Shown here in pieces: positions 44,831-54,900 of a DNA stretch of 57,392 nucleotides. The translations under genes and the position numbers were made by a program. The stretch comes from Chloroflexota bacterium (GTDB taxonomy: Bacteria > Chloroflexota > Dehalococcoidia > JACPQK01), in the NCBI GenBank assembly GCA_016190505.1, contig JACPQM010000032.1, positions 1 to 57,392 on the forward strand, given 5' to 3'. Positions within the stretch are counted from its first letter, which is position 1. Every line of letters starts with the position of its first letter. Under the pieces are notes generated by a model, which did no database searches, had not been told where the DNA came from, and was given only the letters and a program-made list of their open reading frames with translations.

Positions 44831-45053
44831 CTGAGGCAACGCGCCGAAGTCCCCTGCCCAGGCTCTGGCTGACCCGGCAGGCGGGCGACGCGGACTGGTC
44901 CTCGCGTGGTGTTGAGGCGGAGGCGAAATCAGGCAATTCGTCCGGGCGCGTACCAGTCGCCCCCCAGCGGGCGGGCGCTACGGGCCGTCCCCTGGACTGG
45001 GGCGAAGTCTGCCAGTCCGTTCTTATTCGCCGTTATTCGAGGTAATGTACCCC
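44831..45053. other. Gene-free region before the nitrogenase-like gene
   Basis: GC-rich sequence with short complementary segments (CCCAGCGGGCGGG, GGCGAAGTCTGCCAG and CTGGACTGGGGCG). No complete hairpin with a T-run and no open frame with coding character was found. Confidence 0.35.
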
Positions 45054-45080
45054 TTGACAATCCTACCGTGGTCTGGTAGG
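45054..45080 (+). promoter_or_regulatory. Promoter with an embedded inverted repeat, nitrogenase-like gene
   Basis: TTGACA (45054-45059) is followed 17 bp later by TAGGGA (45077-45082), a weak -10. The spacer holds CCTACC (45062-45067) and GGTAGG (45075-45080) seven bases apart, placed where a repressor would block polymerase. The weak -10 and the operator suggest regulated expression. The start codon is about 65 bp downstream. Confidence 0.5.
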
Positions 45081-45144
45081 GAGGATACTGTGGCGGTCGT
45101 CATTGGCCAGGCTGGGCACTTCGCTCAAAGAGGAGGTAGTTGAA

Positions 45145-46644
45145 GTGGCTACCAATGTAATTGACACCCGCATTTCCCGGTTCCCCCTGATGACCCTCAA
45201 GGAAGCCTATGCCCTGGTCCCGGACCTCAATGCCCGGGACCAGGTCCGAGACGCCTTCCTGGAGCACTCCAGCGCCTGGTGCAAGTTCATCATGACCTAC
45301 AACATGATCGAGGAGATGAGCGACGCCGTGGTGCTGGTCCACGCCCCCTTGAACTGCCCTTCCTGTATGAAGGGCTACAAGGGCACCATGTACACCGACT
45401 TCGGCAATCCGCACCTCCACACGCCTACCACAAACCTGACCAGCGACCACGTGGTCTACGGGGGGGAGAAGGAGCTGAGACAGGCCATCTGGGCCGTGGA
45501 CCGCGACTACAAGCCCGAGCTTATTGTCATCCTCACCGGATGCGCCCCAGGCCTCACCCTGGACGACGTCACGGCCATAGTGGAGCAGGCCCAGCCCGAG
45601 GTCCGGGCCAAGCTCTTCCACGTGCCCACCTCCGGCTTTGACTACACCGGCAACGGCTTCTTCGAGGACGTACTACCTACCTTCGCTGACCTCATGGACC
45701 CTCCCGACCGAGTAGACCGGGAGAAGGTCAACATCCTGGGCAACAACAAGCAGCCCTACCTTCGGGCACGGCCCAGCGATCCAGGCTGCCAGCGGCAACA
45801 GAACTTCATCGCCGACTCAGAGGAGATGGGCCGCCTCATCGAGGGGATGGGGCTTAGCGTGCACGTGGTTTTCTGTTCCGACCCCTACCGCCGGCTGCGG
45901 CGGGCTGCGCAGGCCTCCGTCAACACGCTGACTTGCGCCTCCTATTCCCTGCCCCTGGCGGGGGCCATGCAGGAGAAGTTTGGCACCCCCTACGTAAACC
46001 TGGCCCAGCCCCTGGGCCCCGTGTCCACGGCGGAGTGGGTCAGGCTACTGGGCCGGGCCACCGGCCATGAGGCCGAAGGGGAGCGACTTGTCCAACGGGA
46101 GTGGCAAGACCTCAAGGAGGTCTGGCAAGAGTGCGAGCGCATGGTGAAGGGAAAGACCGCACTCGTCGCTGGCTCTGCCAACCGCCCCTTCTCCATAGGG
46201 CGCATGTGCCAGGAGCTGGGGATGGACGTGGTCCAGATGAGCAATCCCGTCGGCCTAAAGACCAAGGGCATAGATGTCGAACACTGGCTGGAGGTGGGCT
46301 ACAACCCCAAGTTCATCGTGAAGGACGAGACCATCCCTGCCGGCTCCAAAATGGCCGAGACCCTGGATTGGCTGGGGCTAAGCAAAGAGGACACGGTCTA
46401 CTTCTACTGCGACTTTCCACCCTATTCCCGGGGGGGCACCTTTGACGCGGCCAATGTGGCCCGGGTGGACACCACGGTCCACCTGGGCCGGCACAAGGGC
46501 TTCCCCAGCCGGGGCGGGGGCCTGGGTTACCAGGGTGCCAAGGGCCTGTGCATCATGATTATGGAGGGCATCAAAGCGGCTCGCCGGAAAGAGGGTTGGA
46601 CCTTCCTGGGGCGCCTCTACGGGAAGCCCTTCGACAGCTTCTAG
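45145..46644 (+). CDS. Solitary nitrogenase component 1-like protein
   Basis: A 499-residue protein of the nitrogenase component-1 superfamily (NifD/NifK/BchN/BchB). Cys46, Cys71 (HAPLNCPSC) and Cys133 (ILTGCAPGLTLDDV) have the spacing of the three NifD P-cluster ligands. VVYGGEKELRQAIWAVDRDYKPELIVILTGC is the family's signature, and KTALVAGSANRPFSIGRMCQELGMDVVQ is the later Rossmann-like domain. The start is GTG at 45145, 8 nt after AGAGGAGG. No second component-1 subunit and no NifH-like reductase gene lies next to it. The homocitrate/FeMo-cofactor machinery is also absent here. It may be a cofactor-reducing or uncharacterised nitrogenase-like enzyme; nitrogen fixation is unlikely on this evidence. 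Confidence 0.82.
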   Translation: MATNVIDTRISRFPLMTLKEAYALVPDLNARDQVRDAFLEHSSAWCKFIMTYNMIEEMSDAVVLVHAPLNCPSCMKGYKGTMYTDFGNPHLHTPTTNLTSDHVVYGGEKELRQAIWAVDRDYKPELIVILTGCAPGLTLDDVTAIVEQAQPEVRAKLFHVPTSGFDYTGNGFFEDVLPTFADLMDPPDRVDREKVNILGNNKQPYLRARPSDPGCQRQQNFIADSEEMGRLIEGMGLSVHVVFCSDPYRRLRRAAQASVNTLTCASYSLPLAGAMQEKFGTPYVNLAQPLGPVSTAEWVRLLGRATGHEAEGERLVQREWQDLKEVWQECERMVKGKTALVAGSANRPFSIGRMCQELGMDVVQMSNPVGLKTKGIDVEHWLEVGYNPKFIVKDETIPAGSKMAETLDWLGLSKEDTVYFYCDFPPYSRGGTFDAANVARVDTTVHLGRHKGFPSRGGGLGYQGAKGLCIMIMEGIKAARRKEGWTFLGRLYGKPFDSF

Positions 46645-46678
46645 CCGGGATTATTTGCGCTAGTCCCGAAAGCCGGCG

Positions 46679-49600
46679 CTATCCCCCTCCGTAGACCCTC
46701 GGGGGACTGGGTGGGGCAGAGGTGCAGCGTACGGCTTCGGCGGCGTTGACCAGCTTGTAGCTGTGGTTGCGCGACGAGGACCCGGCGCTGCCGGTGATGC
46801 ACTGCTTGACCTGGGCCGCCGACAGCGCCGGGCGGCGCGACATGATCAGCGCCGCCAGCCCAGACACATGGGGCGTGGCCATGGACGTCCCCGACAGCAG
46901 CCCGTAGTCGTTGCTGGGCAGGGTGCTCAGGATGTCCTCCCCAGGCGCTACCACTGTCACCAGGTCCCCATAGTTGGAGAAGTAGGACAGGTCGCCCGCC
47001 GGGCCAATAGAGCTGACCACGATGACGTTCTCGGGATACTTGCGCACCAGGCTGGCCGGTGCCGCGTACCTGGTGTCCCGGCACTCGTTGCCCGCAGCGA
47101 ACACCCAGAGCACATCCCGCCGTTCCCTCTTGGCATAGTCCAGCCCCCCCTTCAGGATGTTGTTGACCTCCTCCACCTTCTTGGACGTGGCCGGAGTGCC
47201 TACCGTCCCGCACTGGTTGTTGTCCACCCACTGCAGGCTCATGTTGATGATCCGGGCGCCGCTCTGGACGGCGGCGATCATGGCCTCCTGGGCCTTGACC
47301 GGGCTGGCCCCACCAAAGTCGTAGAGGGACAGGGAGCAGTCCCACACCACCCCGGCCACGCCCACCTGGTTGTCTCCCCTGGCGCAGATAGTGCCCGACA
47401 CATGGGTGCCGTGGCCCCCGGCCTTGGTCCTCTTGGGGGCCGAGATGGAAGCTACGTTGTCCCGCAGGTCCTCGTGGTTGCGGTCAAAGTCGGCGTCAAT
47501 CACCGCGATGCGCACCGAGGGGTTGCCCGTAATGGTGTCCCAGGCCTCGGGCGCTCGCATAGCGCGCAGGTCCCAGCCATCGCCCGCCGCTTCGCCCCAG
47601 CTCGGGTACTGCGAGTCGTTGGGGGTCCTGGCCAGCTCGTCCAGCAGGTAGTGGTGCGAGGCCGAAGCCACCCCCGTAAAGCCTTCCAGGCGCGCTATCA
47701 CTCTGTCCAGGGCGGTCAGGTCAGCTACCGGGAACTGGAGCTGATAGGTCCGGGTGAGCGACACCGACCCCAGGAAGGTTGCCCCGGTGGCGAACGCAAT
47801 CTGCCGGATACGGCGCTCCGCGTCGGGCAGGTCAGGGCTCATGACCACCACCACCTCGTCCCCGGCCAGCGGCTGGTTGTTGATGTCCCGGGTCACGCGG
47901 ACCGGCGGTGGTTCGGTGGCCTGGACTGGTATGGGCTGCGTGGACTCGGGCGCATCCTGGGCGTCAGCCTCCCTTTTCGCTTGTTCGGCGGCCCTGGCCA
48001 GGGTCTCCGAAGCTGGCAGGCTATTCGCACCGGTGAAGCTGCCAGTCTGGTCTAGTACAGGAGAAACCGGTGAGGCCGAGGCACCGGGAGCCACGGTGGC
48101 CGAATCGCTTAAGGTGGGGTTGCTACGATAGGTCATGCTGAACGATGAGTTTGTGATCTGGATGGTCGCCGGAGAAGCCCAACGCACCTCGTTAGGCTGA
48201 TAGGAGCCGTTGCGGTTCTCATCAACCTCGAGCACGGTGTACAGGCCGTCGGAGCTGGGGCTGACCTGCACGAAGATGACAGTTTCCGGACTGCCATTCA
48301 CCTCTGCCAGGAAAGAGCCCTCGTACCAGCGCGCGGTGATGAAGGCGTCTAGAGCATCCGGCAGCACGGCAGTGGTGAACTCTACCAGGAAGCGGTGGGT
48401 ACCCAACTTCACCACTTTGCCTGACGGGTAGGCAGACAGATCGAAGCGTTCGTCGTTGCTGTTGTTGGCCGCCGAGAAGTCCACCTCGCCATCGCTGAAG
48501 TTGCCCTCGCCGAATACGTCATCGCCTATAGAGATGTCAATGGTGTCCACTATGCCATCGGAGTCAGTGTCCGTCAGCACGAAGAACACGTGGTCGTTGG
48601 CGGCCTCGTCCCCATCGGCATCAATGAGCCAGCTACTCAGGGACGTCCAGGCAACGGGGCTGCCCCCGGAGGTCACCAGGAGGATGCTGGCGTCATCGGT
48701 CGCGGCCGCCGGGTTGGCCGCGAAGCTAGCGCTCACGTTAAAGGTGGCCCCCACCATCAGAGTCGTAGTGGCAGTAATCTGCGCATCGTTGCCCACCACG
48801 ACTACGGCATCGCCGACCGAGCCTTGCCCGAAGGTCTGGTCCCCCAGGGACAGGTCCATGGTGTCATACAGCCCGTCCGAGTCCAGGTCGGAGAGGACGA
48901 AGAAGAGCTTCTCATCATCGCCGGCAGCCAGGGAGCCGTTGGCGTCGGCATCAAGAACGAAGTTGCCGTCGTAACGGGTCCTGGCTGTGATACGCACGTC
49001 TTCGGCATCGAAGGCCGGGTTGTTGTCAAAGGCCACGGTGAACAGGTAGTACGGCCCGAGGCGTACGTCGGCGCTGCCGCCGTCGTTGCCCCCGCCGGTG
49101 CCGAGGGTCAGGCGTTCGTCATCGTTGTTCCCGGTTTGCCGGGGGGACTGGCCGGAAAGTGTGCCCTCGCCGAAAGTGGCAGAGTCCAGTGGCCCATCGT
49201 CCGTGGACAGCTCAAGGGTGTCATAGCGGCCATCCGAGTCGGTGTCGCTCAGGACAAAGGACACGATGTCGGCATCATCCAGAGTGTCGCCGTCGGCGTT
49301 CATGTCCACGCGTACGGTGCCCGTGAACCGGTCTATGGCCGTGATGGTTGCCCCGGAATACGAGGAACTGTCCCACGGGGAAATTGGGTAGTAAACGACC
49401 TCGGTATAGACGGTGACCTGGAACCGGCGGTCCCCCAAGCGGATACCCTGGCTGAAGGAAGGTGGGGCCGGCAACTGGTCTTGGTAGAACGACTCGTCAT
49501 TGCCCGACGACACCACGGTATCGCCGGCGAAGCCTTCGCCGTATGTCATGTCAAGGGACAAGAAGATTGAATCAATCTTTCCGTCGTTGCCGAAACGGTC

Positions 49601-50143
49601 CACGAGAATGTAGTTGACTGTATCCGCAGTCCCGTTCTGGTCAGTGTCTACTGAAAAGGAGCTCTGGTAGTATCCGGCGGCCGGCGGAAGTGGAGCAGGG
49701 GGGCTGCCAGAAATGAAATGGGCGATCTGTAACTGGGGATATTGGGGAAGGGTGCCGTTTGGCTGGACATTGGTAAGGGCGCCGTTGGCTGACTGGGCCG
49801 TGGCCGCTGGTAAGCTAGCAATGACGGCAGTGCTGGCTGTGCCGTTTCGCGTCTGGGCCTGTATTTCCGCCGTGCCCGAAGGCGCGCTCGCCGAGGGGCT
49901 GGCAGCAGCCCCCTGGGGGTTAGTGTCGGTATACGGGGCGGCTGACGGGCTGCTTGTAGCGCTGGGCGTGCTCGGCGGAGTCAGTATAGTGGCTGAGCCG
50001 GACACCAGGTAGGTAGCTGCTGGCGCCACCATAAGCCACACGGCCAGGACAGCCAGGAACCTGGGCAGTCGCCGCGGCAGGCGCGGGAGCCGCCTGTGTC
50101 GGCGCCTCCACCGGTAAGGATTGCCACGGCCGTGGCCGAACAT
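46679..50143 (-). CDS. Giant secreted subtilase with Asp-rich repeats, first paralogue
   Basis: A 1154-residue S8 peptidase in which the catalytic domain is at the C-terminus. An Arg-rich N-terminus precedes a signal/anchor helix (about 25-47). Residues 120-700 contain about six units of roughly 100 residues with DTDSDGRYDTLELSTDDGP-type Asp-rich loops, likely calcium sites. A prodomain-like segment (about 750-830) is followed by catalytic Asp (VIDADFDRNHEDL, about 880), His (GGHGTHVSG, about 911), oxyanion Asn (AAGNECRD, about 1016) and Ser (GTSMATPHVSG, about 1088). The start is placed by analogy with the second copy. It is transcribed toward the convergent nitrogenase-like gene. Confidence 0.88.
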   Translation of the reverse strand: MFGHGRGNPYRWRRRHRRLPRLPRRLPRFLAVLAVWLMVAPAATYLVSGSATILTPPSTPSATSSPSAAPYTDTNPQGAAASPSASAPSGTAEIQAQTRNGTASTAVIASLPAATAQSANGALTNVQPNGTLPQYPQLQIAHFISGSPPAPLPPAAGYYQSSFSVDTDQNGTADTVNYILVDRFGNDGKIDSIFLSLDMTYGEGFAGDTVVSSGNDESFYQDQLPAPPSFSQGIRLGDRRFQVTVYTEVVYYPISPWDSSSYSGATITAIDRFTGTVRVDMNADGDTLDDADIVSFVLSDTDSDGRYDTLELSTDDGPLDSATFGEGTLSGQSPRQTGNNDDERLTLGTGGGNDGGSADVRLGPYYLFTVAFDNNPAFDAEDVRITARTRYDGNFVLDADANGSLAAGDDEKLFFVLSDLDSDGLYDTMDLSLGDQTFGQGSVGDAVVVVGNDAQITATTTLMVGATFNVSASFAANPAAATDDASILLVTSGGSPVAWTSLSSWLIDADGDEAANDHVFFVLTDTDSDGIVDTIDISIGDDVFGEGNFSDGEVDFSAANNSNDERFDLSAYPSGKVVKLGTHRFLVEFTTAVLPDALDAFITARWYEGSFLAEVNGSPETVIFVQVSPSSDGLYTVLEVDENRNGSYQPNEVRWASPATIQITNSSFSMTYRSNPTLSDSATVAPGASASPVSPVLDQTGSFTGANSLPASETLARAAEQAKREADAQDAPESTQPIPVQATEPPPVRVTRDINNQPLAGDEVVVVMSPDLPDAERRIRQIAFATGATFLGSVSLTRTYQLQFPVADLTALDRVIARLEGFTGVASASHHYLLDELARTPNDSQYPSWGEAAGDGWDLRAMRAPEAWDTITGNPSVRIAVIDADFDRNHEDLRDNVASISAPKRTKAGGHGTHVSGTICARGDNQVGVAGVVWDCSLSLYDFGGASPVKAQEAMIAAVQSGARIINMSLQWVDNNQCGTVGTPATSKKVEEVNNILKGGLDYAKRERRDVLWVFAAGNECRDTRYAAPASLVRKYPENVIVVSSIGPAGDLSYFSNYGDLVTVVAPGEDILSTLPSNDYGLLSGTSMATPHVSGLAALIMSRRPALSAAQVKQCITGSAGSSSRNHSYKLVNAAEAVRCTSAPPSPPRVYGGG

Positions 50144-50221
50144 TCCGCCTGTCATCCCCTTTCCGAGCTGCACCACGCCTCACCAACACCGACCCCAGGG
50201 ACCAGCCTTCTGTATGCCACT

Positions 50222-50275
50222 TCTATACTCCAAACATGTGGAACGCGCTAGTGGAATACCTCTAGAAAAGTGTTC
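50222..50275 (-). promoter_or_regulatory. Shared promoter/operator, first subtilase
   Basis: Read on the minus strand, GAACACTTTTC (from 50275), ACTAGCG 18 bp before TATAGA (50222-50227). It aligns over 54 bp without gaps to 55505-55558, upstream of the second subtilase, and in part to 56676-56716. The coding start is about 80 nt downstream. Confidence 0.6.
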
Positions 50276-50419
50276 CAGGGCATAGTCATATTCGGGCCGG
50301 CGGATGGAACGGTGGTGTCCGCGTGGGTTGACAGACATGGGCGCCCCGTGGTGAAATCCGCCTTGCAAGAACATAGCGGGCAGGTCCAGTGCCGCTTGGC
50401 AGTGAGGAAAGGAAAGGCG

Positions 50420-51904
50420 ATGTCAACGAAGGAATCTATGACTGCGGACGTCCTGATCGTGGGTTCTGGTGGCGCCGGTGTCGCTGGGGCCATTGAGGCA
50501 GCCGGAAAGGGAGCACGCGTGGTGGTGCTGGAGCGGGAAGCCGAGCTTGGCGGCGCCGCTGCCATCTCTGGGGGAGGCTGCTGTCTGGTGGGGACGCCGC
50601 TGCAACGGGAGCGCGGTATCGTGGACAGCCCCGACCTGGCGTTTGCCGACTGGGTCCGCTTCGCCGGTGGGGCAGCCGAAGAGGAGTGGGCCCGCTTCTA
50701 CATCGAGCATACGCTGCACGAGCTCTATGAGTGGGCGCAGGCCCGAGGGGTGAGTTGGGTGGACTTGAACCAGCAGGAGGGCAACAGCGTGCCCCGCTGG
50801 CACCGTCCCGAGCGGGGCGGGGCTGGGCTGTGGCACGCTTTGCACAGAGCTGCCTTGTCCGCCGGCGCTGATACCTGGTTGGCATCCACCGCTGCCACCG
50901 GGCTTATCAGCGACGGGGGCAGGATAGTGGGTGTTCGGGCACAGGACCTGGGCGCCGGTAAGGCCGTCGAGTTCCGGGCGACAGCGGTGGTCATGACCAC
51001 AGGTGGGTTCGCCTCAAACCTGGACATGATCTACGAGCGCTGCCCTCATTTGCGGGAGCATCGCATCCTGGAGGGGTCCCACGTGGGCGCCAGGGGAGAA
51101 GGCCACCGGATAGTGGAGAACGTGGGCGGGGTCACCACCCACATGCAGGAGCTGTGGCTCTACATGCACTCCATCCCAGACTACCGCGACCCCCGTGGCC
51201 GGCGAGGGCTGGTTATCCGGGGTATCGCAGAGGCCATCTGGGTCAACAGCCAGGGCCGGCGTTTCCACAACGAGAGCCTCTCGGGTGGCGCCTCCGGGAC
51301 ACCCGCGGTGCTGCGCCAGGAGCCGGCCGAGTGCTGGGCCATCCTGGACAGCGACATGTGCCAGGGGGTCTCCGTCGGCGACCCATACTACTACCAGGAA
51401 GGCTCCACCAACCGGGACTGGGCCAAAGTCCGCACGCTCCTCGACGAGTCTCCAGACGTCAGGCGCAGCGAGACGCTGGAGGGGCTATCCCAGCAGATCG
51501 GGCTGCCGCCTGGAGCACTGGTGGAGACGGTGGGCAGGTACAACAGTTCCATCGAGAAGGGGCTGAAGCAAGACACCGACTTCGGGCGCCTCCTGGCGGG
51601 GCTGCGCCCGATAGCCAGGCCGCCCTTCTATGCGCTCCATTTCTGCCCGCTGGCACGCAAGAACCTGGGCGGGGTGAAGACCAACCTTCGCTGCCAGGTG
51701 CTGGACAAACACTATGAACCCATTCCCGGTCTCTACGCCGCTGGTGAGCTCGCGGGCATGGCTGGTGGACACATCAACGGAAAGGCCGGACTGGAGGGCA
51801 CCATGCTGGGCCCGTCCCTGTTCAGTGGCAGGGTGGCTGGCGCCTGGGCAGCCCGTGATGCCGGGTGCGGGACCGGGTTCGCCGGCAAGCCCAACCGCCC
51901 CTAG
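50420..51904 (+). CDS. FAD-dependent oxidoreductase, fumarate reductase/ketosteroid dehydrogenase type
   Basis: A 494-residue flavoprotein. The FAD-binding N-terminus is VLIVGSGGAGVAGAIEAAGKGARVVVLERE, the C-terminal FAD site is GLYAAGELAGMAGGHINGKAGLEG, and TAVVMTTGGFASNLDM lies between. This is the FAD_binding_2 family, whose members reduce or dehydrogenate C-C bonds (fumarate, urocanate, tricarballylate or 3-ketosteroids). It has no export signal. The start at 50420 follows GGAAAGG. It lies alone, in opposite orientation, between the two subtilase genes. Substrate is unknown. Confidence 0.85.
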   Translation: MSTKESMTADVLIVGSGGAGVAGAIEAAGKGARVVVLEREAELGGAAAISGGGCCLVGTPLQRERGIVDSPDLAFADWVRFAGGAAEEEWARFYIEHTLHELYEWAQARGVSWVDLNQQEGNSVPRWHRPERGGAGLWHALHRAALSAGADTWLASTAATGLISDGGRIVGVRAQDLGAGKAVEFRATAVVMTTGGFASNLDMIYERCPHLREHRILEGSHVGARGEGHRIVENVGGVTTHMQELWLYMHSIPDYRDPRGRRGLVIRGIAEAIWVNSQGRRFHNESLSGGASGTPAVLRQEPAECWAILDSDMCQGVSVGDPYYYQEGSTNRDWAKVRTLLDESPDVRRSETLEGLSQQIGLPPGALVETVGRYNSSIEKGLKQDTDFGRLLAGLRPIARPPFYALHFCPLARKNLGGVKTNLRCQVLDKHYEPIPGLYAAGELAGMAGGHINGKAGLEGTMLGPSLFSGRVAGAWAARDAGCGTGFAGKPNRP

Positions 51905-51971
51905 GGCCTCTTTCGCAGCTTGAACACTGCTATGCGCCGGTGCACGGGGTTGTATCTTGAGTTGACCGGCG

Positions 51972-54900
51972 CTATCCTCCTCCGTAGACCCGCTGGGGGC
52001 TGGGCGGGGCAGTGGTCTCGCCACAGCGTAATGCTTCGGCGGCGTTGACCAGCTTGTAGCTGTGGTTGCGCGACGAGGGCCCGGCGCTTCCGGTGATGCA
52101 CTGCTTGACCTGGGCCGCCGACAGCGCCGGGCGGCGTGACATGATGAGGGCCGCCAGCCCGGACACGTGGGGCGTGGCCATGGACGTCCCCGACAGCAGC
52201 CCGTAGTCGTTGCTGGGCAGGGTGCTCAGGATGTCCTCCCCAGGCGCTACCACTGTCACCAGGTCCCCGTAGTTGGAGAAGTAGGACAGGTCGCCCGCCG
52301 GGCCAATAGAGCTCACCACGATGATATTCTCGGGATACTTGCTCACCAGGCTGGCCGGCGAGGCGTACCTGGTGTCCCGGCACTCGTTGCCCGCAGCAAA
52401 CACCCACAGAACATCGCGGCGCTCCCTCCTGGCATAGTCCAGCCCGCCCTTGAGGATGTTGTTGACCTCCTGGACTTTCTTGGACGTGGCCGGCGTGCCC
52501 ACCGTCCCGCACTGGTTGTTGTCCACCCACTGCAGACTCATGTTGATGATCCGGGCGCCGCTCTGGACGGCGGCGATCATGGCCTCCTGGGCCTTGACCG
52601 GGCTGGCCCCGCCAAAGTCATACAGCGACAGGGAGCAGTCCCAGACCACCCCGGCCACACCCACGGCGTTGTCCCCCCGGGCGCAGATGGTCCCTGACAC
52701 GTGAGTGCCGTGGCCCCCGGCCTTGGTCCGTTTGGGGGCGGAGAGGGAGGTTACGTTGTCCCGCAGGTCCTCATGGTTGCGGTCAAAGTCAGCGTCAATC
52801 ACCGCGATGCGCACCGAGGGGCTGCCGGTAGTGGTGTCCCAGGCCTCGGGTGCTCGCATAGCGCGCAGGTCCCAGCCCTCGCCAGCGGCTTCGCCCCAGC
52901 TCGGGTACCTCGAGTCGTTGGGCGTCCGGGCGAGCTCGTCCAGCAGGTAGTGGTGCGAGGCCGAAGCCACTCCCGTGAAGCCTTCCAACCGCGCTATCAC
53001 TCTGTCCAGGGCCGTCAGGTCAGCTACCTGGAACTGGAGCTGATAGGTCCTGGTGGCTGATACCGACCCCAGGAAGGTCGCGCCGGTGGCAAAAGCTATC
53101 TGGCGGAGGCGGCGCTCGGGGTCGGGGAGGTTGGGGTCCAAAGTGACCACTACCTCGTCTCCGGCCAGCGGTTGGTTGTTGATGTCCCGAGTCACCCGGG
53201 CCGGCGACGGCTCCACGGCCTGGGGTGGGATGGGCTGCGTGGACTCCTGCCCGTCCTGGGCATCGGCCTCCCTCTGGGCTTGCTCTGCCTGCTGGAACAG
53301 GATGCCCGAGGCCGACGGCGCTGCCGAGGGCGAGGAGTTGAGCAAACTGGAGGGGTTAGCGTTGGGAGCGACGGCCTGGCCCCCTGCGCTCCTGGAAAGG
53401 GTCACTGAGCTGGCTAGGCTGGGGTTGCCGCGCCAGGTCAGGGTGGAATGTGCGTTGCCCATGGAGAGGTTTGTCGGCGTGGTGGCCAGCACCTCGCTGG
53501 ACTCGTAGGCACCCGAGCGGTTGGCGTCGAGCTCGAGGACGGTGTACAGCCCGTTGGAGGTGGGGCTTATCTGAACAAAGGCCAGGCCGTCCAGCGTGCC
53601 GGCATACCACTGGGCCGTGAGGCGGGCGTCGTCGGTACGTGCCGGCGCCGCCGGGTTGTTGTCGAAGGCGACAGTGAACATATGAAGGCCCAGACGCACG
53701 GTGGCGCTGCCGCCGGCGTTGCCCCCGCCGCTGCCCGTGCCCAGGCGCTCGTCGTCGTTGACGCCGGTCTGGCGCGGGGACTGGCCCGACAGGCTGCCTT
53801 CACCCAGGGTGGCAGGCGACCCCGGGCCATCGTCAGTCTCGATGTCCAGGGTGTCATAGCGGCCATCGGAGTCGGTATCACCCAAAACGAAGTACACCGT
53901 ATCGTTGGCAGCTTCATCGCCATCGCTGTCAATGGTGAAGCTGCCGGCGTACCAGGTCTCGGACCTGATACTGGCCACGTTGCCGCCAGCGGACGGGTTG
54001 TTCACGAAGGCAACAGTGAAAGAATAATAGTCGCCCAGGCGGACGATGGCGCTGCCCCCGGCGTTGGACATACCCAGGCGCTCGTCGTCGTTGGCTCCGG
54101 CCTGGAGCGGGACCTGCCCCGACAGTGTGCCCTCGCCAAAAGCGTCACCGTCGGTGGACAGGTCCATGGTGTCGTAGCGGCCATCGCCGTCGGTGTCGCT
54201 CAAAACGAAGCGGAGGGTGTCGTCCGCAAGGCCATCGGCGTCCAGGTCAATGGTGAACACGCCCTGATACCAGGCTGCGGACAGCGTCATGGCGACAGCC
54301 GGGGCCGCCCCGGGTGTGGCGTCGAAGCTCAGATAGAAGGTGTTGGCCCCCAGCTTCACGTTTGCTGACCCCGTCACCCTCTCGTCATTGGTGTTGTCGG
54401 TGGCGGAGTAGTCCACGATGCCATCGCCCGGGTTGCCCTCGCCAAAGACGTTGTCCCCGATAGACAGGTCCACTTGGTCAAACATGCCGTCCGAGTCTGT
54501 GTCGCTGAGGGCGGCGTAGAAGGTGTCGCCGGCGGCGCCGTCGCCGTCGAGGTCGGTGCCGGTGACTGTGGCCACATACCAGGTGGCGGCAGTGATGGAA
54601 GCGTAGTAAGACACGCCTGAGGGATAGCTCCCCGTGGAGCCGAACACCAGCACCTCCTCTTCCAGGTGCATCTCTCCATCCAGATAGCTCCCCGTGGAGC
54701 CGAACACCAACTGGAAGGCATAGGACGGCCCCAGGCGCACCAGCGTGCCGCTGGAGGTGATGCGCTCGTCGTCATCCGTGCCCGTTGTCCCGTTGGTAAG
54801 GGAGCCGCCGGCCGTCTCGCAGAAGCTGGAGTCGTCGCTGGAGATGTCCACGGAGTCAACGCTGCCGACGCTGGAGAAGATACTTAGCACGAAGTGCACC

